Source: Acidobacteriota bacterium
GTDB taxonomy: Bacteria > Acidobacteriota > Terriglobia > Bryobacterales > Bryobacteraceae
Direction of reading: 5' to 3'
Assembly: GCA_029776225.1 (NCBI GenBank)
Contig: JAKOTR010000054.1
Coordinates: 124,001 to 188,000, forward strand
Length of the DNA stretch: 64,000 nt
The position numbers and the translations under genes are program-made. Positions 53,394 through 62,283 of the stretch are shown one piece after another (within the stretch, counting starts at the first letter, position 1; every line of letters begins with the position of its first letter). The notes below the pieces were generated by a model, which saw nothing but the letters and a program-made list of their open reading frames with translations, was not told where the DNA came from and made no database searches.

Positions 53394-54205
53394 ATTCCGA
53401 GATCAAACAAGTTGTGAAGGAGAAATACGGGCAGGCGGCTTTGCGCGTCGTCAGCGGCGGTTCCACCTCGTGCTGCGGCGGATTCGCATCCGACTGCAAC
53501 CCGATCACCTCGAACCTGTACGGAAGCGAAGTGTCGCAGATTCCCGAGCAGGCCGTGCTTGCCTCGCTCGGCTGCGGCAATCCGACCGCGCTGGCCGAGC
53601 TCAAGCCCGGCGAGACGGTGCTCGATCTCGGCTCCGGCGGCGGCATCGATGTGCTGCTCTCGGCTCGCCGCGTGGGCCCAACCGGAAAAGCCTACGGGCT
53701 CGATATGACAGACGAGATGCTGGCGCTGGCGCGCGAAAACCAGCGCAAATCGGGCCTGACGAATGTCGAGTTTCTGAAAGGCGAAATCGAGAACATTCCC
53801 CTGCCCGACAACTCGGTCGATGTGATCATCTCCAACTGCGTGATCAATCTCTCGGCGGACAAGGACCGCGTGCTGGCGGAGGCATTCCGCGTGCTTCGTC
53901 CGGGCGGCCGGCTGGCGATATCCGATATCGTCACGCGAGGTGAGATCCCGGCCGAAATCCGGCGCAACGTGGAACTGTGGATCGGCTGTTTGGCCGGGGC
54001 GCTCGACGAATCCGAGTACGTCAACAAGCTCGCGGCGGCGGGCTTTACCGAGATCGGCGTCGAGCCTACCCGAATCTACCGCGCTGAGGACGCCCGCGAG
54101 TTCCTCACCGCCAGTGGAATCGACGTCGAGGCCGCCGCCCCGCAAATCGACGGAAAGTTCATGAGCGCGTTCGTGCGCGCGCGCAAACCGTTGAACGTTC
54201 GTTGA
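53390..54205 (+). CDS. arsM: Arsenite S-adenosylmethionine methyltransferase
   Basis: ArsM methylates As(III) to mono- and dimethyl species. The 271-residue protein has the family's SAM fold: [20 protein letters not shown] (residues ~77-96), [12 protein letters not shown] and [13 protein letters not shown]. The three As-binding cysteines are recognisable as Cys62 (SLGCGNP), Cys150 (SNCVINLS) and Cys200 (WIGCLAGA). An additional N-terminal CCGGF pair (28-29) is typical of bacterial ArsM. It is translationally coupled to arsR and has no efflux gene partner in the window, so methylation is the only arsenic defence seen here. Confidence 0.94.
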   Translation: MNSEIKQVVKEKYGQAALRVVSGGSTSCCGGFASDCNPITSNLYGSEVSQIPEQAVLASLGCGNPTALAELKPGETVLDLGSGGGIDVLLSARRVGPTGKAYGLDMTDEMLALARENQRKSGLTNVEFLKGEIENIPLPDNSVDVIISNCVINLSADKDRVLAEAFRVLRPGGRLAISDIVTRGEIPAEIRRNVELWIGCLAGALDESEYVNKLAAAGFTEIGVEPTRIYRAEDAREFLTASGIDVEAAAPQIDGKFMSAFVRARKPLNVR

Positions 54206-54232
54206 ACCCGGCACGGGTCCAGTTGCTACAAT
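54190..54232 (+). promoter_or_regulatory. phoB promoter with 11-bp-spaced repeats
   Basis: TGCTACAAT (extended -10; hexamer 54227-54232) stands six bases before the phoB GTG. Upstream, GTTGAAC occurs twice (54190-54196 and 54201-54207), exactly 11 bp apart as in Pho boxes, though the sequence only loosely resembles the box before pstS. Autoregulation by PhoB is possible. Confidence 0.4.
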
Positions 54233-54238
54233 TCGGTC

Positions 54239-54946
54239 GTGCGGCACCGCATCATCATCATCGAGGATGAAGCGGACATCGTGGAGATGGTGCGGTATAA
54301 CTTCCGCAAGGAAGGCTTCGAAATCGAGAGCTTCAGCCGGGGGCGCGAGGGGCTGGAGCGGCTTCGCCGGAACCCTCCCGATCTGCTGCTGCTCGACATC
54401 ATGCTCCCCGATGAGGACGGCTTTTCCATCTGCCGCCAGTTGCGCGCCGACCCGCGCCTGAAGGAACTTCCGGTGATTTTTCTGACCGCGCGCGGGGAGG
54501 AGATCGACCGCATCGTCGGCCTGGAGATCGGCGCCGACGATTACGTCGTGAAACCGTTCAGCCCGCGCGAGCTGATCGCGCGCGTGAGGGCGATTCTGCG
54601 GCGGCGTGTGCGCCCGGTTGAGCCCGCCGATGTAATCGAAATCCGCGGGCTGCGGCTGGATGCGCGCACGCAGGAAGTCACGGTTCGAGGAAATCCCGTC
54701 GAGCTGAGCCCGCTGGAGTTCAAGCTGCTTCACTTTTTGGCTTCGCACCCGCGGCAGGTCTTCAGCCGCGAGCGCCTGCTCGATGAAGTGTGGGGCCGCG
54801 ATTACGCGGTCACGCCGCGGACGGTGGACGTTCACATCCGCCGGCTGCGCGAAAAGATCGAAGCGCAGCCCGACAACCCCGAGTACATCGGAACCGTGCG
54901 CGGCGCCGGCTACCGTCTGCTGGCCGAGGCGCCGCAGGAAGTCTGA
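54239..54946 (+). CDS. phoB: PhoB-type response regulator
   Basis: A 235-residue OmpR/PhoB-family regulator. The receiver has the acidic pair EDEAD, phosphoryl-acceptor Asp53 in LLLDIMLPDEDG and the lysine in VVKPFSPREL. The C-terminal winged helix runs from ~137, with the recognition region RTVDVHIRRLREKIE and GTVRGAGYRL at the wing. It precedes a PhoR-like kinase by 3 bp and lies 1.95 kb upstream of the pst operon, which supports a phosphate role. The GTG start lacks a Shine-Dalgarno. Confidence 0.9.
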   Translation: MRHRIIIIEDEADIVEMVRYNFRKEGFEIESFSRGREGLERLRRNPPDLLLLDIMLPDEDGFSICRQLRADPRLKELPVIFLTARGEEIDRIVGLEIGADDYVVKPFSPRELIARVRAILRRRVRPVEPADVIEIRGLRLDARTQEVTVRGNPVELSPLEFKLLHFLASHPRQVFSRERLLDEVWGRDYAVTPRTVDVHIRRLREKIEAQPDNPEYIGTVRGAGYRLLAEAPQEV

Positions 54947-54949
54947 TCC

Positions 54950-56725
54950 GTGCCTTTGAGCAGCCCCATCTTTCGCAAGCTGCTGCTCAGCGCCTTCGTG
55001 TTGGTCGCGGTGACGCTGGGACCGCTGGGCTTTTATCTCACGCAAGACGCCGTGGCGCGGCATCGCGAGAGCACGCGGAGGCAGCTTGCGGCCGAGGCGC
55101 GCATCCTCGCCGGGGAGATGGATAAGGTCGAGCCCGCGCAGTTGGCCGCGTGGACGCAAGACGCGGCGCGGCGCTCGGAGTCCCGCATCACCGTGATCGA
55201 TCCCAAAGGCAACGTGATCGCCGATTCGGAATACGACCAGGCGCGGATGGAAGATCATGCCGGCCGTCCGGAAGTGAGTGAGGCGCGCCAGGGCAAGACC
55301 GGGTTCGCCGTCCGGAGGAGCGGCACGTTGGGCGTGGAAATGAGCTACGCCGCCGTGCCGGTCACCTATCGCGGGCAGCCGGGATACGTGCTGCGGACGG
55401 CGCTCCCGATGCGCGAGGTGGCCGACGCCGCCGCCGCGGTGCGCTGGCGGATTCTGGCCGCATCGCTGCTGGCGGCGCTCATTGCGCTCGCGATGGCCTA
55501 CTGGTTTTCCCGCACCTTCACGCGCCGCATCCGCCGTCTTCAGGCATTTGCCGACAGCCTCCTCGGCGCCCGCACGGCGGAAAGCCTCGCGCCCGACAGC
55601 GACGACGAACTCGGCGCCCTGGCCGGCTCGCTCAGCCGCACCGCCGACCAGCTCCGGGATTTGTTCGACAAGCTGAGCATGGAATCCAGCCGCCGCGAAG
55701 CGATTCTTGCCAGCATGATGGAGGGCGTGCTGGCGGTGGATCACGAGCTGCGGGTCACTTTCTGCAATGAGGCTTTCGCCCGGGCGGTGGGAGCGCGAAT
55801 GCCGGTGCCATCGCACCTGCCGGTGCTCGAGCTCGTGCGCGATCCCGCTTTTCTCGACCTGCTCAGCCGCGTGCTGGCGACGAACCAGACGTTCAAACAC
55901 CGCCTCCAGCTTGCCGCCGCCGAAGGCCGGGTTTTCGAGGTGCAGGCGGCGCCGCTCACGGCCGGAACGCGGCGCGGCGCGATCGCCATTCTGCACGACA
56001 TCACGGATCTCGAACGCCTGGAGCGCGTGCGCCGGGATTTCGTCGGCAACGTCTCGCACGAGCTGCGGACGCCTCTGACGGCGATCCGAGGGTACGCCGA
56101 GACGCTGCTCGAAGGCGCGCTCGAGGACCAGGAGAACAACCGCAAGTTCCTGGAGATCATTCGCGCCCATGCCATCCGGCTGAACAACATCGCCTCGGAC
56201 CTGCTCGTGCTCTCGGAATTGGAGTCGGGCCAGCCGGCAACGCCGCCGGAGGCCGTCTCAATCCGCGAGGCTCTGGAATCCGCTCTGCGGACGGTAGAGT
56301 CCGAGGCTCACATACGGAACGTCGCGCTGAAACCGGGAAGGCTGGAGGACGCCGCGGTGGCGGGCTACCGCATTCGCCTCGAACAGGCGTTCGTCAACCT
56401 GCTCGATAATGCGGTGAAGTTCAACCGCCCGGGAGGTGAAGTGCGAATCGAAACGGGCCGGACGCCCGAAGGCGCAGCGCAGGTGATCATCTCCGACACC
56501 GGCATCGGCATCCCCTCGGACGACCTGCCGCGAATCTTTGAGCGCTTCTACCGCGTGGACAAAGCGCGTTCGCGCGATGTCGGCGGCACCGGGCTGGGCC
56601 TCTCGATCGTGAAACACGTCATCGAGCGCATGAACGGAACGGTAACGGTGGAAAGCAAGCTGGGCAAGGGGTCCGTGTTCACCGTTACTCTTCCGGCGCT
56701 GGACAGCGCGGCCGCGCAGAGTTAG
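54950..56725 (+). CDS. phoR: PhoR-type phosphate sensor histidine kinase
   Basis: A 591-residue membrane kinase. TM1 (~10-30) and TM2 (~167-186) enclose a periplasmic domain of about 135 residues, longer than in E. coli PhoR, which has hardly any. HAMP (~187-240) and a PAS domain (~250-355) follow. The H-box has His370 in VGNVSHELRTPL, and the ATPase domain has VNLLDNAVKF and GTGLGLSIVKHVI. Gene order phoB-phoR-pstSCAB-phoU implies that it reports phosphate limitation through PstSCAB and PhoU. The GTG start is 3 bp after phoB. Confidence 0.92.
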   Translation: MPLSSPIFRKLLLSAFVLVAVTLGPLGFYLTQDAVARHRESTRRQLAAEARILAGEMDKVEPAQLAAWTQDAARRSESRITVIDPKGNVIADSEYDQARMEDHAGRPEVSEARQGKTGFAVRRSGTLGVEMSYAAVPVTYRGQPGYVLRTALPMREVADAAAAVRWRILAASLLAALIALAMAYWFSRTFTRRIRRLQAFADSLLGARTAESLAPDSDDELGALAGSLSRTADQLRDLFDKLSMESSRREAILASMMEGVLAVDHELRVTFCNEAFARAVGARMPVPSHLPVLELVRDPAFLDLLSRVLATNQTFKHRLQLAAAEGRVFEVQAAPLTAGTRRGAIAILHDITDLERLERVRRDFVGNVSHELRTPLTAIRGYAETLLEGALEDQENNRKFLEIIRAHAIRLNNIASDLLVLSELESGQPATPPEAVSIREALESALRTVESEAHIRNVALKPGRLEDAAVAGYRIRLEQAFVNLLDNAVKFNRPGGEVRIETGRTPEGAAQVIISDTGIGIPSDDLPRIFERFYRVDKARSRDVGGTGLGLSIVKHVIERMNGTVTVESKLGKGSVFTVTLPALDSAAAQS

Positions 56726-56848
56726 TCCAGAGTTTTTGATCCAGTAAGTCACCTTGCCGAAGATGCTCCGGCGCGTTCACAGGAACATGGTTTTGCCGCC
56801 TGACACTGCTGTAAAAAGAACGGCCCAGTCGCCAATTCTTCACGATCC

Positions 56849-56866
56849 TGTAACCGTTTTGTAACA
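56849..56866 (+). promoter_or_regulatory. Pho box upstream of pstS
   Basis: The direct repeat TGTAAC (56849-56854 and 56860-56865), 11 bp apart within CTGTAACCGTTTTGTAACAG, has the layout of a PhoB-binding Pho box. A -10-like ACAATA lies 10-15 bp downstream. The box sits about 30 bp before the pstS ATG in a 171-bp gap, and the PhoB gene is encoded nearby. Confidence 0.7.
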
Positions 56867-56896
56867 GAGAGACTTGACAATAAAAACAGGACGCCG

Positions 56897-57904
56897 ATGA
56901 AGACTTTCCCGCATGCTCTTTGGGCGTTCGTTGTGTCCACGTCCGTGGCGGCTCAGACCCTGATCAACGGCACCGGGGCTACATTCCCGTATCCCATCTA
57001 CTCAAGATGGTTTAGCGAATACAACAAGCTCCATCCGGAGATCCGCATCAACTATCAGCCGATCGGGTCGGGGGGCGCCATCAGGCAACTGGCATTCGGT
57101 ACAGTCGATTTCGGCGCGTCCGATCAGCCTATGACGGACGCGCAGCTCGCAAAGGCCCGCATCAAACCTCTGCATTTCCCGGCCGTGCTGGGCGCCATCG
57201 TGGTCACGTACAACGTTCCCGAAGTCAAGGGCGAGTTGAAGCTTACGCCGGAGGCGCTCGCGGGCATGTTCCTCGGAAAAATCCGGAAATGGAACGACCC
57301 GGAGATCGCGCGCGCAAACCCGGAAACGAAGCTGCCCGCCGCCGATATCGTCGTGGTTCACCGCTCGGACGGCAGCGGCACGACGTATGTCTGGACCGAC
57401 TACCTTGCCAAAACGAATGCGGAATGGAAAAGCCGGGTGGGTTCCGGAACGGCGGTCAACTGGCCCACGGGACTGGGCGCGAAAGGCAATGACGGAGTCG
57501 CCGGACTCGTGAAGCAGACGCCCTATTCGATCGGGTACGTCGAGCTGACCTACGCCATCCAGAACAAAATGCCTTACGCCCGCGTGCGCAATGCCGCCGG
57601 GGAGTTCGTCAGGCCCGAACTCGCCACCGTAACCGCGGCAGCCGCCGGCGCCGCAGCAAACATGCCGGACGATTTCCGCGTTTCGATCACAAACGCCCCG
57701 GGCAAGCAGGCGTATCCGATCTCCAGCTTCACGTGGCTGCTGATCCCGGAAAGAATTCAGGATCCGGCAAAGAGAAAGGCGCTCATCGATTTCCTGCGCT
57801 GGATGCTCGGTCCGGGGCAAAAGATGGCGGAACCGCTGTCATACGCGCCTCTACCCGCTCCGGTCGTAGCCAAGGAGTTAAAGGCGATTTCCAGGATTCA
57901 GTAG
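56897..57904 (+). CDS. pstS: Phosphate ABC transporter substrate-binding protein
   Basis: A 335-residue periplasmic phosphate-binding protein. Signal peptide MKTFPHALWAFVVSTSVAA is followed by the mature start TLINGTGATFPYPIYSRWF. Phosphate-binding loops are GTGATFP, GSGGAIR, FGASDQPM and HRSDGSGTTYVW, and SIGYVELTYA is also typical. It is not an apparent lipoprotein (no lipobox). As the first gene of pstSCAB-phoU, next to the Pho box, it should be the most induced under phosphate starvation. Confidence 0.96.
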   Translation: MKTFPHALWAFVVSTSVAAQTLINGTGATFPYPIYSRWFSEYNKLHPEIRINYQPIGSGGAIRQLAFGTVDFGASDQPMTDAQLAKARIKPLHFPAVLGAIVVTYNVPEVKGELKLTPEALAGMFLGKIRKWNDPEIARANPETKLPAADIVVVHRSDGSGTTYVWTDYLAKTNAEWKSRVGSGTAVNWPTGLGAKGNDGVAGLVKQTPYSIGYVELTYAIQNKMPYARVRNAAGEFVRPELATVTAAAAGAAANMPDDFRVSITNAPGKQAYPISSFTWLLIPERIQDPAKRKALIDFLRWMLGPGQKMAEPLSYAPLPAPVVAKELKAISRIQ

Positions 57905-57905
57905 C

Positions 57906-58838
57906 ATGGGCAGCCGCGTTGCCACAATCGAACATCTTCCCCGGGCAAAAACACCGCGCACCTTCTTCCGCCGGCTGCGCGCGGGAGACCACATCGCCTG
58001 GGCCATCACGGCCCTTGCAGCAGCCGCCGTGCTGGCGATTACCCTGCTGCTCGTCTGGGAGCTTTACAGCAGCTCGGCATTGGCGCGGACGAAGTTCGGC
58101 TGGAGTTTTCTGATCGGGCGGACCTGGGACCCGGTGGCCGGAGAATTCGGCGCGCTCCCGTTCCTCTACGGGACGGTGGTGACGTCGGCGCTGGCGCTGG
58201 CGATGGCGGTCCCGCTGGGAGTGGGCGCCGCAATCTTTCTTGCCGAACTCGCGCCGCCGCGCATCTCCGACGGGTTGACGTTCATCGTCGAGCTGCTCGC
58301 AGCGGTGCCGAGCGTCATCTACGGCCTGCTCGGAATTTTCGTGCTGGCGCCCTTGATGCGGCGGGCGGGCGCTCCGTACGGTGTGGGCATCATGACGGCC
58401 GCGGTGGTGCTCGCCATCATGATCCTGCCGTTCATCGTTTCGATTTCGCGGGAGGCGCTGCTTTCGGTGCCGCGCGAGCAGCGGGAGGCGGCGCTGGCGC
58501 TCGGCGCGACGCGGTGGGAAGCCACCTGGCAGGTGGTCGTGCCATACGCCCGGCTCGGCATCTTCGGCTCCGTCTTCCTCGCCCTAGCCCGCGCTCTTGG
58601 CGAAACCATGGCGGTAACGATGGTGATCGGCAACACCCCGCAGATCGGCGCCTCGCTGCTTGAGCCCGGATACTCGATCGCAGCAGTAATCGCCAACGAG
58701 TTCACCGAGGCGGTCGAGGACCTGCACCTGAGCGCGCTGATCGAACTCGGTTTAGTCCTGTTCGGCCTCACGCTGGTGCTGAACGCCCTGGCGCGGCTGC
58801 TGATTGTGATGACAAAACGCAAGGGAGCGGAGCAATGA
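57906..58838 (+). CDS. pstC: Phosphate ABC transporter permease PstC
   Basis: A 310-residue inner-membrane permease with six main helices. The ABC-permease EAA loop is [25 protein letters not shown]. Other typical text is GAAIFLAELAPPRISD, EMTAAVPSVIYGLLGIFVL-like ELLAAVPSVIYGLLGIF, and GNTPQIGASLLEPGYSI. A 40-residue N-terminal cytoplasmic stretch precedes the first helix. It starts one base after the pstS stop and overlaps pstA by 4 bp. Confidence 0.95.
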   Translation: MGSRVATIEHLPRAKTPRTFFRRLRAGDHIAWAITALAAAAVLAITLLLVWELYSSSALARTKFGWSFLIGRTWDPVAGEFGALPFLYGTVVTSALALAMAVPLGVGAAIFLAELAPPRISDGLTFIVELLAAVPSVIYGLLGIFVLAPLMRRAGAPYGVGIMTAAVVLAIMILPFIVSISREALLSVPREQREAALALGATRWEATWQVVVPYARLGIFGSVFLALARALGETMAVTMVIGNTPQIGASLLEPGYSIAAVIANEFTEAVEDLHLSALIELGLVLFGLTLVLNALARLLIVMTKRKGAEQ

Positions 58839-59671
58839 CGCGGCGCAAGATCACCAACGCGGTAATGTTCGGCCTCACCGGACTCTGCGCGCTGCTGACC
58901 ATCTCCGTGCTGTTCTTCATTCTCGGATACCTGGTTTACTACGGCGGCCGCTCGCTGAGCTGGGATTTTTTCACCCAACTGCCGGCGCCGCCGAACGAGC
59001 CCGGCGGCGGCATGGCCAACGCGATCGTCGGGACGGGCAAGCTGTTGCTGCTCACGGCGCTGATCGGCGTCCCCATCGGGTTTGCCGCCGGCGTCTACCT
59101 GGCCGAGTTCGGCGGGCGGACGTTTTCCAGCATCGTGCGCTACACGGCGGACCTGCTGAACGGCGTGCCGTCCATCGTAATCGGAATCGTCGCCTATGCG
59201 CTTGTGGTTGTCCCGATGAAACGCTTTTCGCTGCTTGCGGGCGCGGTGGCTTTGAGCATCATCGTGATCCCGATCACCATCCGCACCACCGAGCAATTTC
59301 TCCGCGCCGTGCCCCACTCGCTGCGCGAGGCGGCGCTTGCGCTCGGCGCGCGGAAATGGCAGACCGTGGCGACCGTGGTCATTCCTGCGGCGTTCCGCGG
59401 CGTGCTCACAGGCACGATTCTCGGAATGGCGCGCGTCGCCGGCGAGACAGCGCCCCTGCTGTTCACCAGTTTCAGCAACCAGTTCTGGAACCGCGGCCTC
59501 GACGAGCCGGCGGCAACTCTTCCGGTCATGATTTTCAATTACGCGATTTCGCCCTATGAGGAGTGGCGGCGGCAGGCGTGGGCGGCGGCCCTGGTGCTGC
59601 TCACCTTGATGCTCGCCGCGAACCTGGCGGCGCGGCTGGTGCTGTCGCCAAGGGGGGCACGGCATGGTTGA
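58835..59671 (+). CDS. pstA: Phosphate ABC transporter permease PstA
   Basis: A 278-residue inner-membrane permease, partner of PstC. The EAA loop is [20 protein letters not shown], and [17 protein letters not shown] and [18 protein letters not shown] are also conserved. Six helices are visible. The ATG overlaps pstC (ATGA), and the 3' end overlaps pstB by 8 bp, so the transporter genes are translationally chained. Confidence 0.95.
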   Translation: MTRRKITNAVMFGLTGLCALLTISVLFFILGYLVYYGGRSLSWDFFTQLPAPPNEPGGGMANAIVGTGKLLLLTALIGVPIGFAAGVYLAEFGGRTFSSIVRYTADLLNGVPSIVIGIVAYALVVVPMKRFSLLAGAVALSIIVIPITIRTTEQFLRAVPHSLREAALALGARKWQTVATVVIPAAFRGVLTGTILGMARVAGETAPLLFTSFSNQFWNRGLDEPAATLPVMIFNYAISPYEEWRRQAWAAALVLLTLMLAANLAARLVLSPRGARHG

Positions 59672-60461
59672 CAATCTCGAGATAGTCCGCGAGGCCCGGC
59701 CGCATGCGGCCGCCGGTCCGAAACTGGTGGTCTCCGGGCTGAACTTTTACTATGGCGACAAACAGGTGCTGCACGACATCAGCCTGGCCATCCCGCCAAA
59801 CCAGATCACCGCGCTGATCGGGCCTTCCGGCTGCGGCAAATCGACCTTCCTGCGCACCCTCAACCGGATGCACGAAACGATTCGTAACACCCGTGCGGAA
59901 GGCCAGGTGCTCCTGGACGGCGAAGATATCATGGCGATGGACGTGGTCCAGTTACGCCGCCGCGTCGGCATGGTGTTCCAGAGGTCGAACCCGTTCCCCA
60001 AATCGATCTTCGATAACGTCGCCTACGGTCTGCGCGTGAACGGATGGATGCGGAAACGTCCGCTCGCCGAAGCCGTCGAGCACAGCCTGCGGCGGGCGGC
60101 GCTTTGGGACGAGGTGAAGGACCTGCTGCACGAATCCGCATATAAGCTCTCGGGAGGACAGCAGCAACGGCTGTGCATCGCGCGGGCGCTGGCTGTCGAT
60201 CCCGAGGTCCTGCTGCTGGACGAGCCGTGCTCGGCGCTGGATCCCATCGCCACCGCCAAGATCGAAGAGCTGATGTTCAGCCTCAAGGAGACCTGCACCC
60301 TCGTCATCGTGACGCACAACATGCAGCAGGCCGCGCGCGTCGCCGAGCATACCGGCTTCTTTCTGCACGGCAAACTGATAGAATTCAACCGGACCGAAGT
60401 GATTTTCAAACGGCCCCGCTGCAAGGAAACGGAAGACTACATCACCGGGCGGTTTGGCTGA
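59664..60461 (+). CDS. pstB: Phosphate ABC transporter ATP-binding protein
   Basis: The 265-residue ATPase that drives phosphate uptake. Walker A is GPSGCGKST, the Q-loop lies in [16 protein letters not shown], the ABC signature is [15 protein letters not shown], and Walker B is [12 protein letters not shown] with the H-loop in [11 protein letters not shown]. About 18 extra residues precede the conserved [11 protein letters not shown] start. Its final base is shared with the first base of phoU. Confidence 0.97.
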   Translation: MVDNLEIVREARPHAAAGPKLVVSGLNFYYGDKQVLHDISLAIPPNQITALIGPSGCGKSTFLRTLNRMHETIRNTRAEGQVLLDGEDIMAMDVVQLRRRVGMVFQRSNPFPKSIFDNVAYGLRVNGWMRKRPLAEAVEHSLRRAALWDEVKDLLHESAYKLSGGQQQRLCIARALAVDPEVLLLDEPCSALDPIATAKIEELMFSLKETCTLVIVTHNMQQAARVAEHTGFFLHGKLIEFNRTEVIFKRPRCKETEDYITGRFG

Positions 60462-61120
60462 TGCGCCAATTTGTCGAAGCCCTTGAAGAGTTGCAGGGAC
60501 GCCTGCTGGAGATGGCCGGGCTGGTCGAATCGGCCATACACCTGAGCGTGCGCTCGGTGGCGGAGCGGGACGAAGCGCTGGCCCGCGAAGTGCTCAAGAA
60601 CGAGGCTCGCGTCAATCACATGGAGATCGAGATTGACGATTGCGCCGTGCGCCTGCTGGCCTTGTACCAGCCGATGGCGCGCGACCTGCGGTTCCTCACC
60701 GCCGCGATCAAAATCAACAGCGATCTGGAGCGCATGGGCGACCTGGCGGTGAACATTGTCGAGCGCTCCCTGTCGCTCATGCGGCAGCCCGCGATCAACC
60801 CGCTCATCGATATGCCGCAACTGGCCCGGCTGGTGGAGTCCATGGTGCACCGGAGCCTGGATTCTTTCGTCAAGAGGGATGCGGGGCTGGCGCGCGAGGT
60901 GCTGCTCTCCGACGACGCGGTGGACGATCTGCGCGACGCGATCTTCCAGGAACTGATCAGCTTCATGCAAGCCGACCCGTCTACGATCACGCGCGCGCTC
61001 GACTTGATGTCCATCGCGCGCAACCTCGAACGGATTGCCGACCACGCCACCAATATTGCCGAAGATGTGCTGTTTCTAGTGCAGGGAGTGGATGTGCGGC
61101 ACCACGCGGAAATTCAGTAA
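60461..61120 (+). CDS. phoU: Phosphate signalling protein PhoU
   Basis: A 219-residue cytoplasmic protein with two three-helix bundles. It restrains PstSCAB and PhoR when phosphate is plentiful. Each bundle ends with a metal-binding E/DxxxD-type motif: KINSDLERMGDLAVNI and SIARNLERIADHATNIAEDV. The ATG at 60461 overlaps the pstB stop by one base; the longer open frame starting inside pstB is rejected. It is the last gene of the pst operon and is followed at once by a strong hairpin. Confidence 0.95.
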   Translation: MRQFVEALEELQGRLLEMAGLVESAIHLSVRSVAERDEALAREVLKNEARVNHMEIEIDDCAVRLLALYQPMARDLRFLTAAIKINSDLERMGDLAVNIVERSLSLMRQPAINPLIDMPQLARLVESMVHRSLDSFVKRDAGLAREVLLSDDAVDDLRDAIFQELISFMQADPSTITRALDLMSIARNLERIADHATNIAEDVLFLVQGVDVRHHAEIQ

Positions 61121-61149
61121 GCCGGCGGCGGTCCCAGTCGCCGCCGGCT
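61120..61149 (+). terminator. Terminator-like hairpin after phoU
   Basis: Perfect 11-bp inverted repeat AGCCGGCGGCG (61120-61130) / CGCCGCCGGCT (61139-61149), with an 8-nt loop, beginning on the last base of the phoU stop codon. No T-run follows, but the stem is very stable. Confidence 0.65.
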
Positions 61150-61354
61150 GAAAGTGAGCAGCTACTGCATCGTCCCCGGCGGTCGTCAACCGCCGTGCCT
61201 CAGCCCCTGGCATTCCCGGCGAACGGTCAAAAGAGCCGTTTTCGCACCTGCCCGTCCAGGCTCCACCGCGCCGTCATCGCGGCTCGGTGTTGCGTATATC
61301 AATTTGGATTCGCCAGCGCGGCGAAAGGTGCACAAAATTTTCTACGCCCGTTTA

Positions 61355-61372
61355 CGGCGCCGGGAGGCGCCG
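61355..61372 (-). terminator. Hairpin downstream of the small cytochrome gene
   Basis: CGGCGCC (61355-61361) / GGCGCCG (61366-61372) with a GGGA loop, four bases after the stop of the minus-strand cytochrome gene. On that strand it is followed by an AT-rich GAAAATTTTG stretch, so it is a reasonable terminator. Confidence 0.5.
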
Positions 61373-61375
61373 GGC

Positions 61376-61582
61376 TTACTTCTTATAGCCTTCGAGCGTC
61401 TTGTGCTCCTTGTAGTACTTACCGGCGTCGTTCAGCTCCGCGGAATTGGCCTTCACGTGGCAGAACGTGCAAGGCTTCTTTTCCTTTTTCGTGTACTCGG
61501 CGGTAGCAAACGAGGTTGTGGCGGAAAAGAAGAATCCCAGGGAGAGGAGTGCCGCTGGAATTGAAAACTTCAACAATCGCAT
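61376..61582 (-). CDS. Very small secreted mono-heme cytochrome c-like protein
   Basis: A 68-residue protein. Residues 1-27 (LKFSIPAALLSLGFFFSATTSFA) are a signal peptide, leaving a mature chain of about 40 residues. It holds one heme-attachment motif CTFCH in KKPCTFCHVKANSAELND and a Lys/Tyr-rich tail. No distal methionine is visible, so the sixth iron ligand may be missing or a histidine/lysine. This is far smaller than typical class I cytochromes. It has its own sigma70 promoter and terminator and no clear partner gene. Confidence 0.75.
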   Translation of the reverse strand: MRLLKFSIPAALLSLGFFFSATTSFATAEYTKKEKKPCTFCHVKANSAELNDAGKYYKEHKTLEGYKK

Positions 61583-61649
61583 AAGTCAAATACCTCCGGG
61601 CATAAATATGGACGCATCGGCCAAGGCCTATGTTGCAGAGTTCCAGTTG

Positions 61650-61679
61650 ATTATATCTTTTTTTCATGGCGATTCTCAA
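61650..61679 (-). promoter_or_regulatory. Sigma70 promoter of the small cytochrome gene
   Basis: On the minus strand TTGAGA (61679-61674), an 18-bp spacer rich in A, and a perfect TATAAT (61655-61650), about 68 bp upstream of the cytochrome ATG. It is the best match to a housekeeping promoter in the window. Confidence 0.7.
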
Positions 61680-61869
61680 CAGTTTTTGGTCGTCGTGTCG
61701 GGTTTGCAATGGCGAACCCGTTTGTTGAACCCCGCCGCTCCCAAAGGCTACACTGAGGGCAGACGGGGACGGAGGCGATGCCGGGTTCCAAAGTTCCGCA
61801 ATTTCTTCTTCTTACAGGCGCACGGGCCGGGACCGGCCGCGCCGCCGTTGCGTCTTGGGGGAACGGAAG

Positions 61870-62283
61870 GTGAGACTAATCAAGCTGGCGCTGATGGCGC
61901 TGTCGGGCGTCGCCGTTATTGCTGCCCTCCGGGGAGTGCGCGAGGCGCGCCCCAGGGTCCGGTGGCCTCGCCGCCAGGGGCAACGGCCGGGCGCCGGCGC
62001 CTGGTCGTTCGATCACCGGTTCACGGCGCTGCCCGCGGGCCGCAACCTGCGCGTCGAACTGGCCACGCCCGCGATCGTCCACTGGACGGTTGACCAGTGG
62101 GACACCGCGCACGACACGCGCACGGCTCCCGAGAACGGGATCCATGTGGCGGAATTGCCCACAGCATCGTTGAAGAGCGGCACACGCATCCAGTTCACGT
62201 TCTTCTGGCCCGAAGTCAACCGCTGGGAAGGCGAGGACTTTGAGGTGACCGTCGAAGAAGAGGTGGCTCGCCACGCGAGCTGA
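61870..62283 (+). CDS. Stand-alone domain resembling the C-terminus of GH15 glucoamylases
   Basis: A 137-residue protein from a GTG start. Residues ~3-20 (LIKLALMALSGVAVIAAL) are a signal or anchor, followed by a basic Pro/Arg-rich linker. The last ~90 residues (FDHRFTALPAGRNLRVELATPAIVHW..., quoted in part: PAGRNLRVELATPAIVHW; GIHVAELPTASLKSGTRI; FTFFWPEVNRWEGEDF) recall the beta-sandwich that ends bacterial glucoamylases, recognised from memory of that family. No catalytic domain is present. It could be a carbohydrate-binding or surface module. The upstream gap of 286 bp back to the cytochrome gene holds that gene's promoter and nothing else evident. Confidence 0.6.
   Translation: MRLIKLALMALSGVAVIAALRGVREARPRVRWPRRQGQRPGAGAWSFDHRFTALPAGRNLRVELATPAIVHWTVDQWDTAHDTRTAPENGIHVAELPTASLKSGTRIQFTFFWPEVNRWEGEDFEVTVEEEVARHAS

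Noticed and set aside
51911-54205. Radical SAM plus arsR-arsM as an organoarsenical biosynthesis cluster
   Set aside because: The radical SAM gene has its own sigma54 promoter and arsR its own operator. The radical SAM C-terminus is SPASM-like, and no further arsenical-synthesis gene is seen.
53195-56170. 991-codon open frame on the minus strand
   Set aside because: Antisense to arsR, arsM, phoB and phoR, all well supported. Same mirror-frame composition.
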